From the NCBI GenBank assembly GCA_903878085.1, contig CAIRGJ010000064.1, forward strand, positions 1 to 64,000: DNA of 64,000 nt. The letters are read 5' to 3'. Below are positions 6,948 to 16,821 of the stretch, piece by piece. Each line of letters begins with the position of its first letter. Position 1 is the first letter of the stretch. The translations under genes were made by a program, and so were the position numbers. The DNA is from an uncultured Hyphomicrobiales bacterium. Lineage in GTDB: Bacteria > Pseudomonadota > Alphaproteobacteria > Rhizobiales > Xanthobacteraceae. The notes below the pieces were generated by a model, which was given only the letters and a program-made list of their open reading frames with translations, was not told the DNA's origin and searched no databases.

Positions 6948-8564
6948 TCAAGCGGCCGTGGCGCGGTTGCGCAGGCCGGCCGGTTTTTCGTCGGCCACGG
7001 GCAGCGGATCGAGGGCTTCGATCAGTTGCAGGAACGCGCTGCCGGGCAGCGGCGGCGCAAACACATAGCCTTGGGCCGAGCGGATGCCGAGTTCACGCAG
7101 GTGTATTACTTGCTCGAAATTCTCGACACCCTCGGCAACAACATCCATCCGCATATTGAGCGCCAGGTCGACCAGCGTCTCGACGATGGTCGTCGAGTTT
7201 CGGTCGGTGCCGATGGCGTCGACGAACATCTTGTCAATCTTGATGATATCGACGCCGAGCTTGAGCATGTAGGACAGTCCGCTGTGGCCGGTGCCGACAT
7301 CGTCAATGGCGATGCGCACGCCGAGCCCTTGCAGCGCGGCGATGACCTGGCGGGTTTCGGTGAAATTCTCGATCGGATCGCGCTCGGTCAGTTCCAGGAC
7401 GACTTGCGACAGCTTGATCTCGGAGCCGAAGAAGATATTGCGGACGTCCTTCACGATCGACTTATTGCTGAACAACTGACCGGCGAAGTTGAACGCGATC
7501 TTGAGCCCCGGCCGGCGGCCGATGGCGGGGCCGGCTTCGACGCATACCCGGCGCATCAGGTCACGCGTCATATCGAGAATGAGGCCGCTGGATTCCGCAA
7601 GCGGAATGAACGAACCGGGCAGCACCAGTGTGCCGTCCGCTTTACGCCACCGCACCAGCACTTCGGCGCCGCGCAACTGTCCGGAGCGGATATCGACGAT
7701 GGGCTGGTAATACGGGACGAACTCGCCCGCCTCGAGCGCGGCCTCAAGTGCGGCCACCGGGTTTCCGGCGTCGCGCCGCGGCATGATCCAGCCAAGGACG
7801 GCGACAACCAGCACGATGGCGCCGGTGGCAAACAGCCCGAGCCATTTCAAATCGGAACTGTTGGCGATCGCATGGTCGCGCGACATCGCGATCTCGACGC
7901 CCAATCCGTATTTATCGGACCTGGCCTTGCCGATGAGCAGGTCGTCGGAGGCCGCGACAGGCTGGTTCGCCTTGGCCAGCGAAATGCCGCCGGGAGTGTC
8001 GATGCGGGCGTTGGCACTGAACTGGCCGCCCTGCGACGTCACTTGCGGAATGAAAAGAACCGCCGGAACCAGCGCCGCAATCGCGCTAGGACCGTTGCCG
8101 GACGTGCGGCGGAGCCGCACCATTTGCTGTTCATTCGCGACTTGAACGACGTCGAGGCTATAGCCCGCGGCGCCGCTCAAGGGCTCCGATGCGACGATGT
8201 TGCGTACGCCCAGCGGCAGGCCGAGATCGGTACATACCGTCTGCCCGTCGGGGCCGACGATGGAAAGCTCTTTGATAGGGATGGTCTGGAATACGGCGAT
8301 CTGCATCGCCTTGATGTGGGCGGGGTCGCAGGAATCTATGCCGCGTGCGGCGAGGTCGTCGAGCGCACCAACTACGGTGCTGACACGGGACTCGGCGAGC
8401 GCGACGGCTCGCTTGGCCGAGGTTTCAACCTCCGCCCGCCCCTGCCGGTCGATCAGACCGCCGAGCCAAAAATCAAATGCGACCAATGGCACGCCAACAA
8501 GGAGTACGCCGGCAGTGATCGCAATAAGATTTTTGCGCGGAATTGCGCGCACAAAAAGCCCCAT
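6948..8564 (-). CDS. CSS-motif sensor with EAL domain; cyclic-di-GMP phosphodiesterase
   Basis: This encodes 538 residues: a first membrane helix at 12-32 and a periplasmic CSS-type sensor at about 35-240 with the redox cysteines C79 and C111. A second helix lies at 242-262 and an EAL domain at about 270-515. Catalytic residues appear intact: E301 (EVL in place of EAL), N in FNFAG, E393 in ELTER, the DD pair at 421-422, K442, D444 and E478. The protein should degrade c-di-GMP to pGpG when periplasmic redox state changes the CSS disulfide. In this family DsbA/DsbB keep the enzyme off. It stands alone, divergent from the amidohydrolase. Confidence 0.88.
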   Translation of the reverse strand: MGLFVRAIPRKNLIAITAGVLLVGVPLVAFDFWLGGLIDRQGRAEVETSAKRAVALAESRVSTVVGALDDLAARGIDSCDPAHIKAMQIAVFQTIPIKELSIVGPDGQTVCTDLGLPLGVRNIVASEPLSGAAGYSLDVVQVANEQQMVRLRRTSGNGPSAIAALVPAVLFIPQVTSQGGQFSANARIDTPGGISLAKANQPVAASDDLLIGKARSDKYGLGVEIAMSRDHAIANSSDLKWLGLFATGAIVLVVAVLGWIMPRRDAGNPVAALEAALEAGEFVPYYQPIVDIRSGQLRGAEVLVRWRKADGTLVLPGSFIPLAESSGLILDMTRDLMRRVCVEAGPAIGRRPGLKIAFNFAGQLFSNKSIVKDVRNIFFGSEIKLSQVVLELTERDPIENFTETRQVIAALQGLGVRIAIDDVGTGHSGLSYMLKLGVDIIKIDKMFVDAIGTDRNSTTIVETLVDLALNMRMDVVAEGVENFEQVIHLRELGIRSAQGYVFAPPLPGSAFLQLIEALDPLPVADEKPAGLRNRATAA

Positions 8565-8786
8565 TCTGGTCCGGCTCGCCTACCCGTTCTGGTATCGCAT
8601 TAATGAGCCATACCCGGTGTAAAGGCCGCCTTAAGCTAAAAGCCGCGTCATCCTATAAACGCGCCATATACCATCCCGCCCGCGGCTATGGTTAGCGAAG
8701 GGTGAAGAGCCGAGCGCGGCGTCAGTAGGCAGGCTAGACTGCCGGCAAGCCACCGCGCCAGAATCGGTGGATCCGGGAGGACTTTG

Positions 8787-9857
8787 ATGGCCGATACGAC
8801 ACGACGCCTTTTGCGTTCCTGCATGTGCTGCGATGAACCGGCAGGCATGAGCCGCCGGGGCTTTCTGGCAACCGCGGTGAGCGCCGCCGCCGCGACCGGG
8901 CTACCCGCAAGCCCGGCGCTAGCCCAGCCGGCGACAGCCAAGCCGGGCCGGATCGATGTGCATCATCATTACGCCCCGACGTTTCATCGCGACGCGCTCG
9001 GCGACAAGCGCGGCGGGGCGTGGCCTAAATGGTCGCCACAGATGTCACTCGAAGACATGGACAAGAGCGGCATCGCCACCGCGATGCTCTCGATCATCCA
9101 GCCCGGCACCTGGTTCGGCGATGCGCAGGAATCGCGCAGCCTGGTGCGCAAGCTCAACGACTACGGCGCCACCATGGTGCGCGACTATCCCGGGCGGTAC
9201 GGCCTGTTCGCCTGCATCGCGCCGCCGGATGTCGAAGGCAGCCTGAAGGAGATCGAATACGCTTTCGACACGCTGCATGCCGACGGCATTGCGCTATTCA
9301 CCAGCTACGCCACCAGCTATCTCGGCGACCCGGCTTTCACGCCGGTCTATGCCGAGCTCAACCGCCGCAAGGCGATCGTCTACGTGCACCCAACCGCGCC
9401 GAACTGCTGCCAGGCTTTGGTGCCGGGAATTCCGGTCGGCTCGATCGAATACGCCACCGACACCACGCGCACCATCGCGCATCTGGTGTTTTCCGGCATG
9501 GTGACGAAATTTCCCGACATCCGCTGGATCTTCTCGCACAGTGGCGGCACGTTGCCGTTCCTGACCGGCCGCTTCACGCGGCTCGCGCAAGAGCGCAAGC
9601 CCGCGCATTTGCCGAACGGTCCGCTGCCGGAATTCCGCAAATTCTATTATGAACTCGCGCAGGGCAACACGCCGGGCCAAATTGCGGGACTCCTGAAGAT
9701 GGTGCCGATCGAGCAGGTAATGTACGGCACCGATTTTCCGTTCCGCGACGGCGCCGAGGTCAATGCCGGCATCGCCGACTACGGTTTTAGCACCGCCGAT
9801 ATCGCGTCGATCGAGCGTGGCGCCGCGCTTAAACTCTTGTCGCGGCTCAAGGGGTGA
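8787..9857 (+). CDS. amidohydrolase 2 family protein (ACMSD-like), Tat-exported
   Basis: This encodes 356 residues. It has an N-terminal twin-arginine signal (SRRGFLATAVSAAAATGLP) ending in PALAQ, then a TIM-barrel amidohydrolase with the metal site DVHHH, a VHP strand, FSHSGG and the terminal metal-binding Asp in GTDFPF. Relatives decarboxylate aromatic acids such as amino-carboxymuconate semialdehyde or hydrolyse cyclic amides; the substrate here is unknown. The unusual point is export before folding-dependent metal loading, consistent with Tat. Start is ATG 8787 with GGGAGG six bases upstream; a TTG immediately before it is not needed. Confidence 0.83.
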   Translation: MADTTRRLLRSCMCCDEPAGMSRRGFLATAVSAAAATGLPASPALAQPATAKPGRIDVHHHYAPTFHRDALGDKRGGAWPKWSPQMSLEDMDKSGIATAMLSIIQPGTWFGDAQESRSLVRKLNDYGATMVRDYPGRYGLFACIAPPDVEGSLKEIEYAFDTLHADGIALFTSYATSYLGDPAFTPVYAELNRRKAIVYVHPTAPNCCQALVPGIPVGSIEYATDTTRTIAHLVFSGMVTKFPDIRWIFSHSGGTLPFLTGRFTRLAQERKPAHLPNGPLPEFRKFYYELAQGNTPGQIAGLLKMVPIEQVMYGTDFPFRDGAEVNAGIADYGFSTADIASIERGAALKLLSRLKG

Positions 9858-9951
9858 CGCAGCAACCACCTATTGGCTAGTCGCGAAGGCCGCCTATCTA
9901 TGTTGTTATCGGCACCAGCGACGGCGCTAAAACATATGAGGGATGCGCTCG

Positions 9952-10911
9952 ATGAGTTTTTTTCCCGGCAAGGACCCGGAAGCGGGCGACCGCTATAGCT
10001 GCGACGCCATTGCCCATGTCGTGGTGCCGCGCACCGTCGATCTCGGCGATGGCTTCTCGGTGCGCCGCGCGCTGCCCTCGGCGCGTTCGCGCATGGTCGG
10101 GCCGTTCATTTTCTTCGATCATTTCGGCCCGGCGGAATTCAAGGCCGGCAACGGCCTCGACGTGCGCCCGCATCCTCATATCGGGCTCGCCACCGTCACC
10201 TATCTGTTCGACGGCGAGATCATGCACCGCGACAGCCTCGGCACCGCGGCGCCGATCAAGCCCGGAGAAGTGAACTGGATGACGGCCGGGCGCGGCATCG
10301 TGCATTCCGAGCGCACCGGCCCGCAATTGCGCAGCACCGGAAGCCCGATCCATGGCCTGCAGATGTGGGTCGGCCTGCCGGCCGACAAAGAGGAAATGGA
10401 CCCGGGCTTTGCCCATCACGACATCGCCGCGTTCCCGATGATCAAGGACACCGGCAAATCGGTGCGCGTGGTGGTCGGCTCGCTTTACGGCACCAAGTCG
10501 CCGGTGCCGACGCTGCACGAGACCATCTTCGGCGACGTGCATCTCGACATGGGATCGAGCCTGCCGCTCGACGCCGACCACGAGGAGCGCGCGGTCTACG
10601 TCATCAAGGGCACCATCGACATCGCCGGCGACAAGTTCGAACCGGGACGGCTGCTGGTATTCAAGCGCGGCGACCGCATCACCGTCACCGCCGCGACCGA
10701 CGCCCATTTCGTCATCGTCGGCGGCGCGCCGATGGATAGCCCGCGCCACATCTGGTGGAATTTCGTGTCGTCGCGCAAGGAACGCATCGAGCAGGCCAAG
10801 GCGGAATGGACCGCCGGCCATTTCGGCAAAGTGCCGGGCGACGAGATCGAGTTCATCCCGCTGCCGGAGAAACCGGGCGTCAATTCAGTCGACCAGGCCG
10901 CGCCGCTTTAG
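9952..10911 (+). CDS. pirin family protein
   Basis: This encodes about 319 residues forming the bicupin pirin fold. The N-terminal cupin has the metal ligands in RPHPHIG, then GEIMHRD and GRGIVHSE (two His, His and Glu in the usual order). The C-terminal cupin runs from HLDMGSSL to HFVIVGG. Bacterial pirins bind Fe and some oxidise quercetin or modulate pyruvate metabolism; which applies is unknown. GAGGG upstream favours ATG 9952; an ATG 9 bases earlier is possible. It converges with the GMC dehydrogenase with only 2 bases between stops. Confidence 0.88.
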   Translation: MSFFPGKDPEAGDRYSCDAIAHVVVPRTVDLGDGFSVRRALPSARSRMVGPFIFFDHFGPAEFKAGNGLDVRPHPHIGLATVTYLFDGEIMHRDSLGTAAPIKPGEVNWMTAGRGIVHSERTGPQLRSTGSPIHGLQMWVGLPADKEEMDPGFAHHDIAAFPMIKDTGKSVRVVVGSLYGTKSPVPTLHETIFGDVHLDMGSSLPLDADHEERAVYVIKGTIDIAGDKFEPGRLLVFKRGDRITVTAATDAHFVIVGGAPMDSPRHIWWNFVSSRKERIEQAKAEWTAGHFGKVPGDEIEFIPLPEKPGVNSVDQAAPL

Positions 10912-10913
10912 GA

Positions 10914-12500
10914 TCACCCGGCGACGCTGCCCCACTTCGACACCAGGTTCTCGGCGCCGCGCTGCGACACCGCGAAGATCGTATAAGTCGGATTTGACGC
11001 GCCTTCGGTCGGAAACAGTCCGGGACCTGCGACCCACAAATTCGGAATGTCGTGGGTCTGCCCGTAGCTGTTGGTGACCGAGGTGCCGGCGCCCTCGCCC
11101 ATGATGGTGCCGCCGAACAGATGAATGGTCGGCATCGGCCCGCGCGCCGACCAGTATTCCTTGGCGCCTGTCGCCTTGGCGATCTCGATGCCTTCGTCGA
11201 AGTTCGCGTTCCACAGCGCGATGGCCTCGTCGCTGAAGCTGTGCACGATCTTGGCGAGCGGCATACCGAATTCGTCCTTGCCGTCGGCCAGTTCGACGCG
11301 GTTTTCGATGTTCGGCATCTCCTCGCCGAACGCGGTCAGCCGGGTGATGCCGCGCTTGGCGCGCTGCATGAACTCCGCGAGCTTGGGCCCGAACAGATCC
11401 AGCCGCGCATTGGCGAAGCCGCCGAGGTCTGAGGTCTTGAGCGCGGTGCCGGCGACGATATAGGTGCTGCCGAACGCGCCCTTGGCCTTCTTGCTGTTCT
11501 TGTCGTAGCGCTCATAGGACATGTATTGCGCGCCGACCGTGCCCATGTGGGGTTCGACATCCTCGTCGAACATCGCCCAGGTTCCGGAGGCGTAATGCGC
11601 CATCATGTATTTGCCGAGCACGCCGCTTGAGTTGGCGAGGCCCTTGGGATGCTTGTCGGTCGACGAGTTGATCATCAGCCGCGGGTTCTGCGCCGCCCAG
11701 GCGGCGAGGATGACGACGCTGGCCTCCTGCACCTGCTTTTCTTTCTTGGCGTCGTAATACTCGACGCCGGTCACCTTGGCCCCCGAGGCGTCGGTGAGAA
11801 TGCGCGTCACGGTCGAAAGCGCGCGCACCTCGGCGCCCGCCTTCCGGGCGTCGGCGAGATACGTGATCACCGGATTGGCGAGCGCGCCGATCGGACAACC
11901 AACATGGCACCAGCCGTCATAGATGCAGGCCGGGCGGCCCTTGAAGTCGACCGAGTTCATGCCGACCGCGGCCGGCACCATGCGGATGCCGTTGGCCTCC
12001 AGGCCCTTCAGCCAGACCTGGCCGTTGCGGAACGTCTTCATCGGTGGCATCGGATAGGCTTCGCCTTTGGGCCGCCAGATTTCCTCGGCCTTGGCGTCGC
12101 CCGACACGCCGATCTCGGCGGCGACCTTGTCGTAATAAGGCGCGATGTCGGCATAGTTGATCGGCCAGTCGAGGCCTTTGCCGTGCTCGCTTTTCACCTT
12201 GAAGTCGGTCGGCAGATAGCGCGGGAAGTTGGCGAAGTAATGCAGCGCCGCTCCGCCAACGCCCCAGCCGCCTTGATAGGCGTAGCCGTAGGGGTTCTTG
12301 CCTTCGAACAGGAACGGAACGCCGCTCGGCTTTACGCGGCGGCCCCAAAAATCCGAACTGATCAGATCTGTCATCTGCCAGTCGGGACCGGCCTCGAGCA
12401 GCACGACCTTTTTGCCGGCTTTGGCCAGCACCGAAGCGTAGAGCGAGCCCGACGCGCCGGCGCCGACAATGACCACGTCGACTTTTTCGAGTGTTGCCAT
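10914..12500 (-). CDS. GMC-family FAD dehydrogenase, gluconate-2-dehydrogenase large-subunit type
   Basis: This encodes 528 residues. The N-terminus has the FAD-binding VVIVGAGASGSLYA with the distal Glu in LLEAGPD. The middle contains CHVGCPIGA, a cysteine segment typical of gluconate dehydrogenase flavosubunits, and the C-terminal HLFGGTIMGEG contributes the active-site region. It oxidises a sugar acid or alcohol and passes electrons to the respiratory chain. The small subunit is encoded 2 bases upstream on the same strand, and the pair forms an operon. The usual cytochrome c subunit gene is not adjacent. ATG 12500 follows an AAGAGG site. Confidence 0.88.
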   Translation of the reverse strand: MATLEKVDVVIVGAGASGSLYASVLAKAGKKVVLLEAGPDWQMTDLISSDFWGRRVKPSGVPFLFEGKNPYGYAYQGGWGVGGAALHYFANFPRYLPTDFKVKSEHGKGLDWPINYADIAPYYDKVAAEIGVSGDAKAEEIWRPKGEAYPMPPMKTFRNGQVWLKGLEANGIRMVPAAVGMNSVDFKGRPACIYDGWCHVGCPIGALANPVITYLADARKAGAEVRALSTVTRILTDASGAKVTGVEYYDAKKEKQVQEASVVILAAWAAQNPRLMINSSTDKHPKGLANSSGVLGKYMMAHYASGTWAMFDEDVEPHMGTVGAQYMSYERYDKNSKKAKGAFGSTYIVAGTALKTSDLGGFANARLDLFGPKLAEFMQRAKRGITRLTAFGEEMPNIENRVELADGKDEFGMPLAKIVHSFSDEAIALWNANFDEGIEIAKATGAKEYWSARGPMPTIHLFGGTIMGEGAGTSVTNSYGQTHDIPNLWVAGPGLFPTEGASNPTYTIFAVSQRGAENLVSKWGSVAG

Positions 12501-12502
12501 GG

Positions 12503-13066
12503 CTACCACCTCTTCTCGGGTGCGATGTGCGGCATGTAGGGAATGCCGAGCGCGGCGTAGCCTTCCATCGTGCCATAGACGACATCGACGGCGTCGCTGC
12601 GCAGGATCAGATAGACGAAGGGACCGGCCGGGCCCTGCCAGCCTTCGATCTTGTTCTGGCGCATCAGATCGACGAAGCCGTACCGCTCGTCGGCGCTGAG
12701 CTGCGCGAATTTCTTGTCGCCGTTCTTGGCCTGACTGGCTTTATCCACGGCACTGAGCGCCGCGCGATAGAAATTCGCATAAGGCGGACGCACGTTGAGA
12801 ATGCGGGCTTCGAGCAAGGCCTCGCCGTGCGGGATCGACAACTGCTGATCGACGAAATTGGAAATGCCGGCCTGCTTGGCGCCGGGCACCAATGTCTCGC
12901 CCAGCGCCTCAAGCGTTTCGACCTGCTCCGGCGTCAGGGTCCGGAACGGAATGTTTTGTGCATGCGCTTGGCGCGGCGAGAGCAAAATTTCGGCGCCGCC
13001 GACGCTGAAGGCAAGCGCGCTTAGGCCCGCGCCCTTGATCAGGGCGCGCCGCTCGATGTCCGACAT
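12503..13066 (-). CDS. gluconate 2-dehydrogenase subunit 3 family protein
   Basis: This encodes 187 residues. The N-terminus ERRALIKGAGLSALAFSVGG is a Tat-type signal that ends near QAHAQ; in this family the small subunit carries the folded flavosubunit through Tat. The mature part has FRTLTPEQVETLEALGETLVPGA, the hallmark of GA2DH subunit 3. The ATG at 13066 follows GGGAGGAATTG. The stop lies 2 bases before the ATG of the catalytic subunit, showing translational coupling. Confidence 0.87.
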   Translation of the reverse strand: MSDIERRALIKGAGLSALAFSVGGAEILLSPRQAHAQNIPFRTLTPEQVETLEALGETLVPGAKQAGISNFVDQQLSIPHGEALLEARILNVRPPYANFYRAALSAVDKASQAKNGDKKFAQLSADERYGFVDLMRQNKIEGWQGPAGPFVYLILRSDAVDVVYGTMEGYAALGIPYMPHIAPEKRW

Positions 13067-13416
13067 CAATTCCTCCCAGGAATAGATCGCAGTTCTTGGC
13101 AGCGTTATGGTTGTCGTTCTCGCGGCTTTGTGTGCGCGTCGCCGTCTCTGGAACGAGATCAAATCCAAGCTGAAAACGAACGGGCGCGCAAGCGCCGTCA
13201 CCCGCGTGCCGCGTGCGGCGCAATAATTAACTTCGAGGACAATGTCATTTCTCTGGCTGCGCGCCGAGATGGACTTCATCCCGCTGCCGGAGACATCAGC
13301 CGTCGGCTACTGGCAGCCCCAACGTTTATTGCCTGAGGCTGGTCGCGCCCTCGCCCGGCCCATGCTATCAATAAGTTGCTATAATCAATTTTACACGCAC
13401 TGGTTTTATCCCGGAA
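13067..13416. other. intergenic region between divergent operons
   Basis: These 350 bases separate the gluconate-dehydrogenase-type operon (minus) from the broken membrane-protein gene (plus). The plus-strand half is AT-richer near 13,360-13,400. It contains TATAAT at 13380-13385, at a plausible -10 distance from the start at 13417, but no convincing -35 hexamer. No structured RNA or additional gene is evident. Confidence 0.4.
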
Positions 13417-14786
13417 ATGCACGAATCGCCCCCCACGAGGTCAATTCGTTTCTTCCCGCTTCTCTTCACCAAGCCGCGCGCTGCTGCGGCGTTGAGCCTC
13501 GCCGCCGTACTGGTCGTCACGCTGACGTCGCGCACGGGATTGCTGAACGACCTGGATCGCATTCTCTTCAATTATTACAACAACACACTCAACCCACATG
13601 CATTGATCTATTTCAACGGATGGATCCACCTCCTGCCGGGAGCCGTCGCCTATCTCGCGCGTGGACTTTCCGTGACAGCACAGATGGCGATCTACTCGGG
13701 CCTCGCCATCGCCACCCTGATTCTCATGCAACGGGAGTTGCATAAGCTCCTCGAATGCTGGTTCGACGCGATGGAAGCGATGGTGCTCTCCTGCGTCGTG
13801 CTGGTTTATTTCCAGTTCTATCTGCCGATGTTCACCGATGCCGTCTGGTCCGTCTGGCTGGCGGTCATCGCCGCCTGGTGCCACATCCTGCGCAAGAATC
13901 TCGCCGGCGAGCACTACACATGGACCGGGCTAGCCGCGACCACACTCGCCTGCATGTCGAACCCAACCTCAGCCGTATTCATTCCGGTGCTCGGCTTCTT
14001 CGCGTTGACGGCGGTCGATCCGGCCCTAAAACGACAGAACCTGTCGCTTGCCTTGGTGTTGCTCGTCTATTTCGCCGTCATGACCGCGTTCAAGCCGGCC
14101 GAGGTGAATTATCTGTCGAACAACCTGATCATCGATGTGGCACACGTCGTGTGGAGACAGTTGAGACAGCCGACATGGCGCACGCCGCCGGCCATCGTGG
14201 CGATTCTTACGCTGATGTGGGCTGGTTACGCGGCCTATCGCGACAGACACCGCGATGGCGCGTCACGCACGGCAACATTGTCGCTCACCTATATCGGCTT
14301 TGCCTCGCTTGCTTTGTACCTGTTCTCGGGACGGGCGGAGATCGCGCCCGCGCTACCATCGCGCTACACGATCATTATGGCCGTCGCCGCGCTGATTGCG
14401 CTGATGATCGCTGCCGCGAATAGGCTCGATGCGCGCGGACGCCGCTGGCTGGTTTTGGTGGTCGCGCTCGGCGTGGCGGCGAGCGAGATTTTCCTACTTG
14501 CGGCACGGCTGCCCAGCAACTTGCGCCGGGCGCGCGAGCAAATCGCCTATGCTTTTGCGCCGACGATTTCCGCGCGACTTGTCGGACGGGCGAGGCGCTG
14601 GCGCAACGGCAGAATCGGCTCAGCCTCGGTGTGCTCTGCATACGCTTCGACTTCGCGCCCCCCGCCGGCGGGCCGCCGATCAAGCGGCGTGACAGGTTTG
14701 GCAATACCTTCGTCGAGGGCCCAACGGCGAAAGTATGGGCTAAGCCCGAGACAACAGCGCTCGATATGCTCGCGCCGCGACGCTAA
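13417..14786 (+). pseudogene. polytopic membrane protein, broken by a one-base frameshift
   Basis: From ATG 13417 the frame encodes about ten hydrophobic segments separated by short loops, resembling GT-C-like or O-antigen-polymerase-type integral membrane proteins. Around 14553-14556 the coding signal moves by one frame. The first frame turns Arg-rich and runs antisense into aspS. The other frame gives FCADDFRATCRTGEALAQ and later RFGNTFVEGPTAKVW, ending at TAA 14786, 7 bases before aspS. Restoring one T in the run at 14553-14556 joins the halves as AYAFCADDF. The whole would be about 456 residues. This is either a genuine inactivating deletion or an assembly error. Confidence 0.65.
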
Positions 14787-14793
14787 AGGTAAA

Positions 14794-16590
14794 TTACTTC
14801 TTCGGCAATTCCAGCCGGATATGCAGTTCCTTGAGCTGCTTTGCTCTGACTTCCGACGGCGCGCCCATCAGCAGATCTTCGGCGCGCTGGTTCATCGGGA
14901 ACAGGACGACCTCTCGCAGGTTCTCTTCGCCGGCGAGCAACATGACGATGCGATCGATACCGGGCGCGATGCCGCCGTGCGGCGGCGCGCCGAGCGACAG
15001 CGCGTGCAGCATGCCGCCGAACTTCGCCTTGAGCACGTCCTCGCCGTAGCCGGCGATGGCGAAGGCCTTCTTCATCACCTCGGGGCGATGGTTACGGATC
15101 GCGCCCGACGACAATTCGGTGCCGTTGCAGACGATGTCGTACTGGATCGCCTTCATCGACAAAATCTTGTCTTCGTCCTTCGGGTCGAGCGCGAGGAATT
15201 CGTCGACCGGGAAGTTCGGCATCGAGAATGGGTTGTGCGAAAAGTCGATCTTCTTCTCTTCCTCGTTCCATTCGAACATGGGGAAGTCGACGATCCAGCA
15301 CAGATCGAAACGGTCCTTGGCGATCAGGTTCAGCTCTTCGCCGACCTTGGTGCGCGCGCTGCCGGCGAACTTGACGAAATCCTTCGGCTTGCCGGCGACA
15401 AAGAAGCAAGCGTCGCCGACCTTGAGGCCAAGTTGATCGGCGATCTGCTTAGTACGCTCCGGCCCGATGTTCTTGGCCAGCGGACCCGCACCGCCCTCCT
15501 CGCCTTCGCGCCAGAAAATGTAACCGAGACCGGGCTGGCCCTCGCCTTGCGCCCACGAATTCATGCGATCGGCAAACGCACGATTGCCGCCGGTCGGCGC
15601 CGGAATTGCCCACACGGCGTTCTTCGGATCGGACGCCAGAATATTGGCGAAAATCTTGAAGCCTGAGCCGCGGAAGTGCTCGCTGACATCCTGCATCTCG
15701 ATCGGATTGCGCAGGTCCGGTTTATCGGTACCATATTTGCGCAACGCCTCGGCATAGGGAATGAGCGGAAACTTCTGCGTCACCGCTTTGCCTTTGCCGA
15801 ATTCCTCAAACACGCCGCGGACGACCGGCTCGACCGCGTCGAACACGTCTTGCTGGGTGACGAAGCTCATCTCCAGATCGAGCTGGTAAAATTCACCAGG
15901 AGATCTGTCGGCGCGCGCGTCCTCGTCGCGGAAGCACGGCGCGATCTGGAAATAGCGGTCGAAGCCCGCGATCATGATGAGCTGTTTGAACTGCTGCGGC
16001 GCCTGCGGCAGCGCGTAGAATTTGCCCGGATGAATGCGCGACGGCACCAGATAGTCGCGCGCACCTTCCGGCGACGACGCGGTCAGGATCGGCGTCTGGA
16101 ATTCGAAGAAGCCGCCGTCCTTCATGCGCTTGCGCAGCGAGTCGATGACCGCGCCGCGCAGCATGATGTTGTTGTGAAGTTTCTCGCGGCGCAGATCGAG
16201 GAACCGATAAGTGAGCCGGGTCTCTTCCGGATATTCCTGGTCGCCAAACACCGGCATCGGCAGTTCGCCGGCGGCGCCCAGCACTTCGATTTCGTCGATA
16301 TAGACTTCGACCTGGCCGGTCGGCAGATCGGCGTTCTCGGTGCCGGCCGGACGCTTCCGCAGCTTGCCGTCGATGCGCACCACCCATTCCGAACGCAGCG
16401 TCTCGGCGAGCTTGAACGCCAGGCTGTCGGGGTCGGCCACCACCTGGGTCAGGCCGTAATGGTCGCGCAGGTCGATGAACAGCAACCCGCCATGGTCGCG
16501 GATGCGGTGGCACCAGCCGGACAGCCGCACCTGTTTGCCGATATCGCTCTCGCGAAGCGCGCCGCAGGTGTGTGAGCGATAGCGATGCAT
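14794..16590 (-). CDS. aspS: aspartyl-tRNA synthetase
   Basis: This encodes 598 residues, the usual bacterial length. The order is an anticodon-binding OB domain ([16 protein letters not shown]), the class II catalytic core with motif 2 [10 protein letters not shown], the bacterial insertion domain, and motif 3 [12 protein letters not shown] near the C-terminus. The enzyme charges tRNA-Asp and, in organisms with GatCAB, may also charge tRNA-Asn. Whether it discriminates cannot be told from sequence alone. The chosen start [10 protein letters not shown] matches the family's N-terminus; an ATG two codons upstream is also possible. The frame stays open far upstream but that part is antisense to the TPP enzyme. 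Confidence 0.96.
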   Translation of the reverse strand: MHRYRSHTCGALRESDIGKQVRLSGWCHRIRDHGGLLFIDLRDHYGLTQVVADPDSLAFKLAETLRSEWVVRIDGKLRKRPAGTENADLPTGQVEVYIDEIEVLGAAGELPMPVFGDQEYPEETRLTYRFLDLRREKLHNNIMLRGAVIDSLRKRMKDGGFFEFQTPILTASSPEGARDYLVPSRIHPGKFYALPQAPQQFKQLIMIAGFDRYFQIAPCFRDEDARADRSPGEFYQLDLEMSFVTQQDVFDAVEPVVRGVFEEFGKGKAVTQKFPLIPYAEALRKYGTDKPDLRNPIEMQDVSEHFRGSGFKIFANILASDPKNAVWAIPAPTGGNRAFADRMNSWAQGEGQPGLGYIFWREGEEGGAGPLAKNIGPERTKQIADQLGLKVGDACFFVAGKPKDFVKFAGSARTKVGEELNLIAKDRFDLCWIVDFPMFEWNEEEKKIDFSHNPFSMPNFPVDEFLALDPKDEDKILSMKAIQYDIVCNGTELSSGAIRNHRPEVMKKAFAIAGYGEDVLKAKFGGMLHALSLGAPPHGGIAPGIDRIVMLLAGEENLREVVLFPMNQRAEDLLMGAPSEVRAKQLKELHIRLELPKK

Positions 16591-16821
16591 GGTCATTCTG
16601 GGCCGATCCGGCAGGCGATTCTGGTGGGGTGTGAGGTGCGCGAAAAGCGCATGGGGGGTGGGCTTTGTCAAGATAAGGCGCATGGCTGGGGCAAGTCCGA
16701 GCGCTCGACAGACTCGGGCCAATCTGCAAACTCGGGTGGCAGTTGCCGGAGCGTGCCCTTGTCCAAGCCAAAGCCCCCGAAAAAGGCCAAAACGAAGACC
16801 AAGCCTGAGCCTGTCGTAGAG

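Noticed and set aside
6894-8603. Plus-strand open frame of 569 codons
   Set aside because: Antisense to the EAL-domain gene, which has complete catalytic motifs.
14787-15666. Continuation of the membrane-protein frame into aspS
   Set aside because: It is open only because it is antisense to aspS; the true end is the shifted frame at 14786.
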